From: Pogonophryne albipinna
Taxonomy: Eukaryota > Chordata > Actinopteri > Perciformes > Artedidraconidae
DNA length: 64,000 nucleotides
Direction: 5' to 3'
Assembly (NCBI GenBank): GCA_028583405.1
Contig: JAPTMU010000424.1
Location: 50,178 to 114,177, forward strand
Below are positions 11,174-22,714 of this stretch, one piece after another. Each line of letters begins with the position of its first letter. The stretch's first letter is position 1. Below the pieces are notes generated by a model. The model saw only the letters and a program-made list of their open reading frames with translations, was not told where the DNA came from and did no database searches. A program made the position numbers and the translations under genes.

Positions 11174-11534
11174 TCTGAGGGTCTGAGGAGCTGAGGGTCT
11201 GAGGATCTGAGGGTGTGAGAGTCTGAGGATCTGAGGGTGTGAGAGTCTGAGGATCTGAGGGTGTGAGGGTCCGAGGGTCTGAGGATCTGAGGGTCTGAGG
11301 ATCTGAGGGTGTGAGGGTCCGAGGGTGTGAGGGTCTGAGGATCTGAGGGTGTGAGGGTCTGAGGGTCTGAGGATCTGAGGATCCGAGGGTCTGAGGGTGT
11401 GAGGGTCTGAGGATCTGAGGGTGTGAGGGTCTGAGGGTCTGAGGGTGTGAGGGTCTGAGGATCTGAGGGTCTGAGGGTGTGAGGGTCTGAGGGTCTGAGG
11501 ATCTGAGGGTCTGAGGGTCTGAGGATCTGAGGAT
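11174..11534 (+). repeat. 8-bp minisatellite (GAGGGTCT/GAGGATCT/GAGGGTGT)n, truncated by gap
   Basis: Octamers gagggtct, gaggatct and gagggtgt (rarely gagggtcc) run directly into the N block, so the true length is unknown. Three minus-strand frames are open only because of the repeat and the Ns. Confidence 0.95.
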
Positions 11535-12534
11535 NNNNNNNNNNNNNNNNNNNNNNNNNNNNNNNNNNNNNNNNNNNNNNNNNNNNNNNNNNNNNNNNNN
11601 NNNNNNNNNNNNNNNNNNNNNNNNNNNNNNNNNNNNNNNNNNNNNNNNNNNNNNNNNNNNNNNNNNNNNNNNNNNNNNNNNNNNNNNNNNNNNNNNNNNN
11701 NNNNNNNNNNNNNNNNNNNNNNNNNNNNNNNNNNNNNNNNNNNNNNNNNNNNNNNNNNNNNNNNNNNNNNNNNNNNNNNNNNNNNNNNNNNNNNNNNNNN
11801 NNNNNNNNNNNNNNNNNNNNNNNNNNNNNNNNNNNNNNNNNNNNNNNNNNNNNNNNNNNNNNNNNNNNNNNNNNNNNNNNNNNNNNNNNNNNNNNNNNNN
11901 NNNNNNNNNNNNNNNNNNNNNNNNNNNNNNNNNNNNNNNNNNNNNNNNNNNNNNNNNNNNNNNNNNNNNNNNNNNNNNNNNNNNNNNNNNNNNNNNNNNN
12001 NNNNNNNNNNNNNNNNNNNNNNNNNNNNNNNNNNNNNNNNNNNNNNNNNNNNNNNNNNNNNNNNNNNNNNNNNNNNNNNNNNNNNNNNNNNNNNNNNNNN
12101 NNNNNNNNNNNNNNNNNNNNNNNNNNNNNNNNNNNNNNNNNNNNNNNNNNNNNNNNNNNNNNNNNNNNNNNNNNNNNNNNNNNNNNNNNNNNNNNNNNNN
12201 NNNNNNNNNNNNNNNNNNNNNNNNNNNNNNNNNNNNNNNNNNNNNNNNNNNNNNNNNNNNNNNNNNNNNNNNNNNNNNNNNNNNNNNNNNNNNNNNNNNN
12301 NNNNNNNNNNNNNNNNNNNNNNNNNNNNNNNNNNNNNNNNNNNNNNNNNNNNNNNNNNNNNNNNNNNNNNNNNNNNNNNNNNNNNNNNNNNNNNNNNNNN
12401 NNNNNNNNNNNNNNNNNNNNNNNNNNNNNNNNNNNNNNNNNNNNNNNNNNNNNNNNNNNNNNNNNNNNNNNNNNNNNNNNNNNNNNNNNNNNNNNNNNNN
12501 NNNNNNNNNNNNNNNNNNNNNNNNNNNNNNNNNN
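11535..12534. other. Assembly gap (exactly 1,000 N)
   Basis: The N run is exactly 1,000 bases, which suggests a placeholder and not a measured length. The left flank is an 8-bp minisatellite, the likely cause of the break. The right flank is the interior or end of a transposon-like repeat. Confidence 0.98.
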
Positions 12535-15500
12535 GCCGGACGCCAATACGGAAGTTCCACACACTGCAGTTCATATATTGGCCGATAGGCGATGGCTGCA
12601 GAAAGGAGCAATTTCCATAGACCCCCATGTTAACATGCCCAACTTTACAGCAGAAAAAAACATGTTTCTACCCCTGGCTCCATACATTTTTATTATCGAT
12701 ATAGTTAGATTCCACCTTCATGATTATGGATCTGTGAGTGAATTGTTTTCTAACACGACCCTTTTATTTATATTAGGTCTTAACGTTTTTGCATAAATTA
12801 GGGCGTGGTCACATTGAGTGACGGCTCTGTCAAGTGACTGTTGCTGCTAGCTTCTTGTCTCTCTGCTAGCTGCACCGTGAAGCTACAGGGACTCTGCCTG
12901 CTCAGCTCATCCAGTAAACACAACTTGAAGCCGGCCGTGGTTGTTTGTTCTTCATGCTTATATATCGGACTATTGTGACTCGCTCTGCGGTTGAAACAGA
13001 CGGTGAATGAATGCGGTTTTGCGGTAAGTGAAATTCGAGTGCTTTATTTATGTGTTAATGATTTTAATCAGCTACGTAATGAATGTTAAGGCTTGGGTTA
13101 GCGTGTGGTAGCTACATCGGTGCTAACGATGCTAATCGTAGCCTCCAAGTTAAAATCATAGACTGTATATATAAAGGTTAAAACGAAATAGACATTAAGT
13201 GGGATAATACTGTTGAACAAACGGCTTCTGTTTGAGGTTGATAAAATAAGGTCATCCTTGTAACGTAGAGAGATATTTTATTATGTAGTTAGGAACTGTA
13301 TGCATCGCTAAGGTTAATTTAAATTGGCTATGCTCAAGTATGTAGACAAGCTAACGTCGAAGTAGTGTATGTGAAATCAACCTCACAATAAGATGTGTAT
13401 ATTACAATTATTAATGTCATATTTCAAGATGATTACTTAGATATTACAATATGGTTGGTTGAGCTGGAGTTCATTATTGAGCTTACACGTTAACGTCACA
13501 GTCACCTGAAGAACGAACCCAAACCTTGTTGTTTTTATTAATTGCATTACCAAATGGGTATCAAATAAACAGTAAGCATTGGTAACACAACTTCCAAAGT
13601 TACAGTAAAATAAAAAGGACCCTGACTCGGACAATACACAATCCAACAGAAGAGAATCAGTTATATTGTTTGTACACTTTACATATATATATCTGTTTGT
13701 TTAAGGTGTCCAGGTGATGCAGACAGGCTGGACCAGAGAGTGAGAGACAGAACTGGACTCCTCACAGCAGTGAACTTCAGCTCAGGTACAAAGACTCTTT
13801 TTTTCATACTGTACAAAGAATCAAGAAAGATATTTGTTTAAATAAAATGAAGTATTGACTTTAATACACTGATATACATTCCATTAAACAATACTAAATA
13901 CTAGATCACCTACACATCAGTTAAGTTGAGGGGGGTTTTCCATGCAAAAAGTTACATTTAGATGTTAACAAGCAATATGACTTTGTCAGCTTTCTAATGT
14001 AATGTATTGAAGGCAAAGCTATTTAACACATAGTGAGAACTGCTACTATTTATCTCTCAATATTGTCTGTAAAAACGTGGTAAAAGTGATTCTTTCAGTG
14101 AGACAACAGAGCAAGCTTCTACAGTTGCACTACGTTTTGATAACAGTTCCATATTATTTTGATAATAACATATATTTCAATGTTGATGAGCTTCATACTG
14201 TTCATTCATAATCTGATTACAATTACAAAATAATGATATCTACAGCCCCTAAACACACAAACACACCGCTTTCATAAATAACACACTTGTTCTGCAATAA
14301 TATGTTTTATGTTTCCTGTCATTTTTGTTAGGAAAGGACATGCCTGAAAGACACAACATGTTCTCCTTCTCTGAGGGTCAAGAAGAACATCCAAGAGGAA
14401 CATTAAAAGCTGATGTATGAGATTTTAAGACCAGTACAGGACATTCACTAAGAAACTACTTTTATTGTGAAAACACAGTCAGCTGATCGAATGCACCTAT
14501 TTCCACATCTACACTCCATCAGCTGATTATTTCTATTTGCCTCACTTTATGAGCTTCACATCGCTTGTGCCTTGTACCGCAGAGTTTGCAACGTCACAAA
14601 TAAATGGGGCCAATCTTCAGTCAGATGTGAATGTGTAATCTAACACTTTTCAGTAAGAATAATGGACGAAAGGAGCAAATACAAATACAATTTATTGAAA
14701 TGTGAACCAAAAGTTAATCAAATGTTTTAAATAAAAAGCACATATGGACAGAAGGTGTAAACCTATTAAATGTAAGTAAGTAAACACATTTAGTCAGATA
14801 AAGTGACAGACTAGGCCTGTGCAGTTGGTATCAGCTTTGCCCAGCATGGGCTCCTCCATCAGGCCTGGTCCTCCTCGCTGAGGAAAGACCCTCAGTCCTC
14901 TCCACACCAACAGACTGGACGTCCATCACACGGAGGTTTCTCCCTGAAGTCTCAGCAGCTCTCTGGACACCACGCTGTCTCAATCCGTCCATCACACGGA
15001 GGTTTCTCCCTGAAGTCTCTGCAGCTCTCTGGACACCACGCTGTCTCAATCCGTCCATCACACGGAGGTTTCTCCCTGAAGTCTCAGCAGCTCTCTGGAC
15101 ACCACGCTGTCTCAATCCGTCCATCACACGGAGGTTTCTCCCTGAAGTCTCTGCAGCTCTCTGGACACCACGCTGTCTCAATCCATCCATCACACGGAGG
15201 TTTCTCCCTGAAGTCTCTGCAGCTCTCTGGACACCACGCTGTCTCAATCCGTCCATCACACGGAGGTTTCTCCCTGAAGTCTCTGCAGCTCTCTGGACAC
15301 CACGCTGTCTCAATCCGTCCACACTGAATATGAGAGGGGAAAATGAAAATAATAAATGCTTTAGACAATAAGAAATATAAAGTTGACTGTTGAGTTGCTC
15401 AGTTTTTTTAGATTGTCAATACTATTACTGTATAACTAATATCTCAGGTTAAGAGGCACATTCAAATAAAGATTGGTCTTTAAATACATTTTGTCTTGAA

Positions 15501-16128
15501 ATGTTTGTCTAAAGTCAAGGATCTAGAACTGGTACTTAGCTTTAATGATACAGTCTGGTTATTATGCTGTTTGGAGGAGGCCTCACAGGTAAGAGCACTA
15601 ACTAGCTACCATCACATGTACCTTAGCTTGACTTAAATGTATTAAACGTGTAATTAAGTGATATCAAAATATAAATAACTAATGTCATGCAAACATATTA
15701 ATATTTACTTGATTCCAGTGTTGAATTTAGCACAATTGCATACAAACGTTAAGGGGTTTTAAGATTCTGAAGTATTATGCTAAAAACTCAATAACTTAGA
15801 TTATTATTTATAGTTTTGCTGAATAGTTTCATGTCCGCTTACCTTAGAAATGTAAAATACGACGGCAGATGGGAAGCATGTTAGCTTAGCTTGGTAGCTT
15901 CAGCTAACTCTGGAACTTCCAGCTCGGTGGCAGCAGGTCCCGCCTCGGCTCCGCCTCTTTGCCCTTATTTGGAGCAGGCGGGAACAGGCGGGAGTTGAAC
16001 TCTGACGTCACTGTCGAGCCGTTAGTGGCCGACTCCGCCTACTAAGGGCTTCACGGCAACTCTGCAGAATCCTATGGGTGACGTCACGGACCCTACGTCC
16101 ATTTATATATACAGTCTATGATTTCAAC
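12535..16128. mobile_element. Non-autonomous DNA-transposon-like repeat with 27-bp inverted ends
   Basis: Inverted ends lie at 13,149-13,175 and 16,102-16,128. Each reads catagactgtatatataaa and, with flanking bases, they match at 26 of 27 positions as reverse complements. The right end is followed inward by gacgtcac-containing sequence (cctatgggtgacgtcacgga in + orientation). I recall catagactgtatata and gacgtcaccc blocks as the terminal part of a widespread teleost repeat. The segment 12,535-13,148 (containing catagacccccatgtta and gggcgtggtcac) also looks like part of such a family, so the true left end may lie in the gap. No transposase is visible and no target duplication was found. The interior is mostly AT-rich with no gene. 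Confidence 0.5.
14920..15322 (-). repeat. 66-bp minisatellite, about 6 copies
   Basis: Units of 66 bp begin gtccatcacacggaggtttc and end at cacgctgtctcaatcc. Copies start near 14,920, 14,986, 15,052, 15,118, 15,184 and 15,250. Alternate copies carry ctcagcagc or ctctgcagc, which hints at a two-unit duplication step. The unit is 22 codons long and stop-free on the minus strand (MDGLRQRGVQ... per unit). No upstream exon or signal supports translation. Confidence 0.93.
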
Positions 16129-16512
16129 ACTAGCTGTCACCTTGATTCCAATGTCAGAAACCTGTATTTGCCGAACTGAATTGGTTTAAAGAGAGAAAAC
16201 ATTTTGACTAAAAGTTGACTGAAATCTAATGATTTTTCATCGACTAAAACTATGAAGGATAAAAAGTACTCAAATGTGACTAAAACTAATAACCATTTTC
16301 GTCTTATGACTGAGACTAATGCTGCGTTCACACCGGACTCCTATCGCTCAAGTTTCACCTCGGCTTGCAGTTTGTTTTATCGCGTCATTCAAAACAGACA
16401 TACCGCCGTTGACGCGCCATGCTGTTGACGCGCCATGCCGTTGACGCGCCATGCTGTTGACGGACAGTTGCGGTTGTTTGCAAGATCGTTTTGGTTATTT
16501 CTGTCCTTGACT

Positions 16513-16589
16513 ATGGAGGAACAGCTATTGCTGCTTTGTGCCTTCTGTGGAAGTCCTACAAACGTAGCAACAAACGCCGTGTCTGGGTT
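16513..16589 (+). pseudogene. Harbinger transposase N-terminal fragment
   Basis: ATG at 16,513 opens MEEQLLLLCAF. Two bases later, in a shifted frame (16,548-16,589), the sequence reads WKSYKRSNKRRVWV. HARBI1-type transposases commonly start with an acidic Met-Glu/Asp-Glu leader and a leucine run, then a basic patch and an RRxWV motif; I recall this pattern from the family. The catalytic DDE domain is absent because the element is deleted directly after RRVWV. The frameshift near 16,546 adds to the decay. The protein is non-functional and would depend on a relative elsewhere for mobility. Confidence 0.6.
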
Positions 16590-16699
16590 CTTATTCTCCT
16601 CCAAGCCAGCTCCTTTTTGTTGCGGTCCCGATAGATATACGACATTGTTTCGTAAATCTCCGGGAACCCACTCACAGCCACAACGATCATCTCTTCCAT
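16590..16699 (-). pseudogene. Harbinger MADF/Myb-like protein N-terminal fragment
   Basis: Reading leftwards from ATG at 16,699: MEEMIVVAVSGFPEIYETMS, followed by a segment ending in RDRNKKELAWRRI. The pattern hydrophobic-hydrophobic, FPEIY, Y.DRNKK..AW..I is that of the MADF/Myb-SANT-like DNA-binding domain carried by the accessory protein of PIF/Harbinger transposons, whose role is to bring the transposase to the nucleus and DNA. Homology stops after WRRI at about 16,590, exactly where the transposase fragment on the other strand stops, and an out-of-family stop follows. Only about the first 37 residues remain. Confidence 0.65.
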
Positions 16700-17020
16700 C
16701 TTTACAACTGATCAACAGCAGGACGTCAGAGGGACGTCAGAGGGAATCCCAACGCTGAATGGCTTTTGCGAGAACGCGTCACGTGAATTTGACGCTCAAG
16801 TTGAACAAATTGAACTCTCGCGTTTGAAGCGGGCCCCTTCAAATCGCCTCAATCGCGTGATTCGCGCCGCGTCCACCGCTTCATGCTCGCCGTCGGTGAA
16901 TTTGCGTCTGTCCGCGTCTCTGCATTGACTTTACATGTAATCACGCCGCCCCCAAACATCGCATCGCGTCCGGTGTGAACGTAGCATAAGACTAAATCAA
17001 AAATAGCTGCCAAAATGAAC

Positions 17021-18292
17021 ACTGTCTGAGACCCAGCTTTAAAATCACTAATCCTGTGTCTCATAGTAGAACAGACCAATGAAAACAGGATGTATAATGC
17101 AGACATTCTGACCTCCTGAAAGGTTGTTCATGTATGGACAGATAACTCTACATGGAGGCAACATATTCCATGATATCCTAATCATCTTGTGAGCTGCACC
17201 TGTTATCTGATTTCTACAATATGTCTTCTATCAAATCTAATGCTTCTCGTGATGGTCACATATACTTCCCTTCTCTCTTCAGATGCTCTGTCGAAATCTT
17301 TCGGTTTAGTTTAAAGTTGCAGCAGAATGACATGTAATCTAGACGGGAATCTAAATGTAATCCTGCTAGTTTTAAAGTTTGCTGCTGCAGGATTTAAAGT
17401 GAAACCACAATTTAATTAGCTTTGAAAGGAGCCGTTGCTGCGGGGGCACGCTGACAGTTTAATGTACGGAAACATCTCTGTAACTCTAACCCGAGAACAC
17501 ACTGCAGCACACACACGTGTATCTGGGAGATGTTTATATGGGGGACAGTTAAACTGGGTTTTGTTCAGCCGTAAAAGCCAGACCTTCCTGACGAATATGG
17601 AACCAGTTTATGTGGAGGAATGTGGAAACTCCACTCGGTCACATGGTCTGTTAGTGCAACACTTTATTTATGATGATGCAGACGGGTGGAAACGCTCCGA
17701 TGGCAGGAGGGTGTGGAGGGAATAAATAACTGCCATTTGGAAAGAGAGGCTCTCCTCTCTGAGGCGCTGAGCCGCTGTGACGCAGAATCTACTCTGACCA
17801 CAGCGTGCATCACCACGCTGCTCACACGGAGGCTCAATATGGTTTTAAATGAGGAATTGCAGAAATATCCGAGGCTGAAAATACGGACTAATGCAGTTTA
17901 CTGTTGATAAAGTCAATGTATCCAGTATGTAGCTGTATGCTAAGCTAACACTAACCCCAAGTCATCCAAATGATATCCAAAGCACAATATGGACTCGTGA
18001 AATGTACTCATTTTAGGAAGCACAATATCTGTTAAATGCTAAATATGTGTTGAAATAAAACATTTAATTAAATACAGAGAAATCACGGCCTACAAATCTT
18101 ATTTTACAGACTAAACAAAACATACTTGTTTGGGGGACAAACTCTTTTAGAAACCTTAGAATCACTTTAATGGAAATGTGTGTGAAGATGCAAAAAAGTC
18201 CATTTGTATTTCTAATTTCTAAATAATCACAATTAGTTCTTGTGTTGACCCCCAGCGTAACTCTCTTCTTCATGGGGTCCTTGATTGTGTGC
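17021..18292. other. No gene recognised
   Basis: Open frames of 73-96 codons at 17,435-17,725 and 17,686-17,907 (+) resemble no family I know, overlap each other and have no splice or domain support. No tandem repeat or transposon end is visible here. Confidence 0.4.
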
Positions 18293-18414
18293 AGAGGTGG
18301 AAGTAGTAGAGTACAAATACTTTGTTACTGCACTTAAGTACATGTTTCTGGTATCAGTACTTTACTCCACTACTTATTTTTCTGACGACTTTTTACTTTG
18401 ACTTCTTACACTTT

Positions 18415-21400
18415 GAACTCAAATACCTGTACTTTCTACTTCTTACATGTTGAACCCAAATACCTGTACTTTCTACTTCTTACATGTTGAACTCAAATAC
18501 CTGTACTTTCTACTTCTTACATGTTGAACCAAATACCTGTACTTTCTACTTCTTACATGTTGAACACAAATACCTGTACTTTCTACTTCTTACATGTTGA
18601 ACCCAAATACCTGTACTTTCTACTTCTTACATGTTGAACAAATACCTGTACTTTCTACTTCTTACATGTTGAACACAAATACCTGTACTTTCTACTTCTT
18701 ACATGTTGAACCAAATACCTGTACTTTCTACTTCTTACATGTTGAACACAAATACCTGTACTTTCTACTTCTTACATGTTGAACCAAATACCTGTACTTT
18801 CTACTTCTTACATGTTGAACCAAATACCTGTACTTTCTACTTCTTACATGTTGAACAAATACCTGTACTTTCTACTTCTTACATGTTGAACCAAATACCT
18901 GTACTTTCTACTTCTTACATGTTGAACACAAATACCTGTACTTTCTACTTCTTACATGTTGAACCAAATACCTGTACTTTCTACTTCTTACATGTTGAAC
19001 ACAAATACCTGTACTTTCTACTTCTTACATGTTGAACCAAATACCTGTACTTTCTACTTCTTACATGTTGAACCAAATACCTGTACTTTCTACTTCTTAC
19101 ATGTTGAACCAAATACCTGTACTTTCTACTTCTTACATGTTGAACCAAATACCTGTACTTTCTACTTCTTACATGTTGAACACAAATACCTGTACTTTCT
19201 ACTTCTTACATGTTGAACCAAATACCTGTACTTTCTACTTCTTACATGTTGAACCAAATACCTGTACTTTCTACTTCTTACATGTTGAACCAAATACCTG
19301 TACTTTCTACTTCTTACATGTTGAACCAAATACCTGTACTTTCTACTTCTTACATGTTGAACCCAAATACCTGTACTTTCTACTTCTTACATGTTGAACC
19401 CAAATACCTGTACTTTCTACTTCTTACATGTTGAACCAAATACCTGTACTTTCTACTTCTTACATGTTGAACCAAATACCTGTACTTTCTACTTCTTACA
19501 TGTTGAACACAAATACCTGTACTTTCTACTTCTTACATGTTGAACCAAATACCTGTACTTTCTACTTCTTACATGTTGAACCAAATACCTGTACTTTCTA
19601 CTTCTTACATGTTGAACTCAAATACCTGTACTTTCTACTTCTTACATGTTGAACACAAATACCTGTACTTTCTACTTCTTACATGTTGAACCAAATACCT
19701 GTACTTTCTACTTCTTACATGTTGAACCCAAATACCTGTACTTTCTACTTCTTACATGTTGAACCAAATACCTGTACTTTCTACTTCTTACATGTTGAAC
19801 CCAAATACCTGTACTTTCTACTTCTTACATGTTGAACCAAATACCTGTACTTTCTACTTCTTACATGTTGAACCAAATACCTGTACTTTCTACTTCTTAC
19901 ATGTTGAACCCAAATACCTGTACTTTCTACTTCTTACATGTTGAACCAAATACCTGTACTTTCTACTTCTTACATGTTGAACCAAATACCTGTACTTTCT
20001 ACTTCTTACATGTTGAACCAAATACCTGTACTTTCTACTTCTTACATGTTGAACCAAATACCTGTACTTTCTACTTCTTACATGTTGAACCAAATACCTG
20101 TACTTTCTACTTCTTACATGTTGAACCCAAATACCTGTACTTTCTACTTCTTACATGTTGAACCAAATACCTGTACTTTCTACTTCTTACATGTTGAACC
20201 AAATACCTGTACTTTCTACTTCTTACATGTTGAACTCAAATACCTGTACTTTCTACTTCTTACATGTTGAACCAAATACCTGTACTTTCTACTTCTTACA
20301 TGTTGAACCCAAATACCTGTAACTTTCTACTTCTTACATGTTGAACCAAATACCTGTACTTTCTACTTCTTACATGTTGAACCAAATACCTGTACTTTCT
20401 ACTTCTTACATGTTGAACCAAATACCTGTACTTTCTACTTCTTACATGTTGAACCAAATACCTGTACTTTCTACTTCTTACATTTGAACACAAATACCTG
20501 TAACTTTCTACTTCTTACATGTTGAACACAAATACCTGTACTTTCTACTTCTTACATGGTGAACACAAATACCTGTACTTTCTACTTCTTACATGTTGAA
20601 CCAAATACCTGTACTTTCTACTTCTTACATGTTGAACCAAATACCTGTACTTTCTACTTCTTACATGTTGAACCAAATACCTGTACTTTCTACTTCTTAC
20701 ATGTTGAACCAAATACCTGTACTTTCTACTTCTTACATGTTGAACAAATACCTGTACTTTCTACTTCTTACATGTTGAACCCAAATACCTGTACTTTCTA
20801 CTTCTTACATGTTGAACCAAATACCTGTACTTTCTACTTCTTACATGTTGAACCCAAATACCTGTACTTTCTACTTCTTACATGTTGAACCAAATACCTG
20901 TACTTTCTACTTCTTACATGTTGAACCCAAATACCTGTACTTTCTACTTCTTACATGTTGAACCAAATACCTGTACTTTCTACTTCTTACATGTTGAACC
21001 AAATACCTGTACTTTCTACTTCTTACATGTTGAACCAAATACCTGTACTTTCTACTTCTTACATGTTGAACCAAATACCTGTACTTTCTACTTCTTACAT
21101 GTTGAACCAAATACCTGTACTTTCTACTTCTTACATGTTGAACCAAATACCTGTACTTTCTACTTTTACATGTTGAACACAAATACCTGTACTTTCTACT
21201 TCTTACATGTTGAACCAAATACCTGTACTTTCTACTTCTTACATGTTGAACAAATACCTGTACTTTCTACTTCTTACATGTTGAACCAAATACCTGTACT
21301 TTCTACTTCTTACATGTTGAACCAAATACCTGTACTTTCTACTTCTTACATGTTGAACAAATACCTGTACTTTCTACTTCTTACATGTTGAACCAAATAC

Positions 21401-22345
21401 CTGTACTTTCTACTTCTCATGTTGAACCAAATACCTGTACTTTCTACTTCTTACATGTTGAACCAAATACCTGTACTTTCTACTTCTTACATGTTGAACC
21501 CAAATACCTGTACTTTCTACTTCTACATGTTGAACTACAAATACCTGTACTTTCTACTTCTTACATGTTGAACCCAAATACCTGTACTTTCTACTTCTTA
21601 CATGTTGAACCCAAAATACCTGTACTTTCTACTTCTTACATGTTGAACTCCAAATACCTGTACTTTCTACTTCTTACATGTTGAACTCAAATACCTGTAC
21701 TTTCTACTTCTTACATGTTGAACCCAAATACCTGTACTTTCTACTTCTCTACATGTTGAACTCAAATACCTGTACTTTCTACTTCTCACATGTTGAACCC
21801 AAATACCTGTACTTTCTACTTCTCTACATGTTGAACTCAAATACCTGTACTTTCTACTTCTTCACATGTTGAACCCAAATACCTGTACTTTCTACTTCTC
21901 TACATGTTGAACACAAATACCTGTACTTTCTACTTCTCACATGTTGAACACAAATACCTGTACTTTCTACTTCTTCACATGTTGAACACAAATACCTGTA
22001 CTTTCTACTTCTCACATGTTGAACCAAATACCTGTACTTTCTACTTCTCACATGTTGAACCAAATACCTGTACTTTCTACTTCTTACATGTTAAACACAA
22101 ATACCTGTACTTTCTACTTCTTACATGTTGAACACAAATACCTGTACTTTCTACTTCTTACATGTTGAACTCAAATACCTGAACTTTCTACTTCTTACAT
22201 GTTGAACCCAAATACCTGTACTTTCTACTTCTTACATGTTGAACTCAAATACCTGTACTTTCTACTTCTTACATGTTGAACTCAAATACCTGTACTTTCT
22301 ACTTCTTACATGTTGAACCCAAATACCTGAACTTTCTACTTCTCT
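18415..22345 (+). repeat. 36/37-bp minisatellite, about 105-110 copies
   Basis: The unit is aaatacctgtactttctact followed by tcttacatgttgaacc. Units are 35, 36, 37 or 38 bp depending on aacaaa, aaccaaa, aacccaaa, aacacaaa or aactcaaa at the joint. The last 0.9 kb is more variable (tctacatg, tcacatg, ttcacatg). Clusters of short open frames come from 36-bp units only. The unit resembles non-repeated text of the surrounding element, so it probably arose from it. Confidence 0.95.
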
Positions 22346-22714
22346 CATTTCCCAAACAGCTGGTTCCTTTAGTCTGAATGTGTGTTTGGTGGCGTGATCA
22401 TTATTCTTTAGAGTCATTGCGTGCCTATTGATTTGAACACGATCCGTGTATCCATCATTTCCTGGTCTTCTCTAAAGAAGAGGGACCAATGGAAACGTTG
22501 TCATGTTGCCGTTGTTCAGCATGGAAACATTCATTAGCTAACAATGACATTATTGTTCTATTAATATAAAGGGAGGTCAGGTACTCTTTAAAACAGCTGC
22601 TAGTTATGGGTACTTTGTACTGAAGTACACTTCAAAGCCTCTTTTCTTTTACTTGAGTGAAGAAGTTTAGTCAGTACTTCTACTTTCACCAGAGTATTTT
22701 TAAACACGAGTATC
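22346..22714. other. Element interior between the two arrays
   Basis: Unique-looking sequence with gtactttgtactgaagtaca and tttacttgagtgaag near its 3' side, shared in style with the element ends. No gene. Confidence 0.45.

Larger units (their letters stand above)
16320..16986. mobile_element. PIF/Harbinger internal-deletion derivative (667 bp)
   Basis: The ends are tgctgcgttcacaccggac and gtccggtgtgaacgtagca, which are reverse complements at 18 of 19 positions. TAA at 16,317-16,319 and again at 16,987-16,989 is the 3-bp TWA target duplication typical of PIF/Harbinger. The interior keeps the starts of the two proteins such elements encode, pointing towards each other and meeting near 16,589: a transposase N-terminus on + and a MADF/Myb-like N-terminus on -. 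This is what remains after one large internal deletion. Three copies of ttgacgcgccatg lie near 16,410-16,458. Confidence 0.8.
16129..17020. mobile_element. hAT-like remnant related to the element at 30,764-32,174, interrupted by a Harbinger MITE
   Basis: Outside the MITE the sequence carries repeated gactaaaact, gttgactgaaat, ttttcgtctta and finally aaaaatagctgccaaaatga acact. This parallels the 3' part of the hAT-like element ending at 32,174 (gactaaaacta ... aaaaatagctgacgaaatta acact). Only the 3' part is recognisable and the outer limits are uncertain. The Harbinger element sits inside it. Confidence 0.55.

Noticed and set aside
18594..22131. CRISPR-like regular repeats of 36-37 bp
   Set aside because: The units are contiguous with no unique spacers. 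This is a eukaryotic minisatellite inside a transposon-like element.
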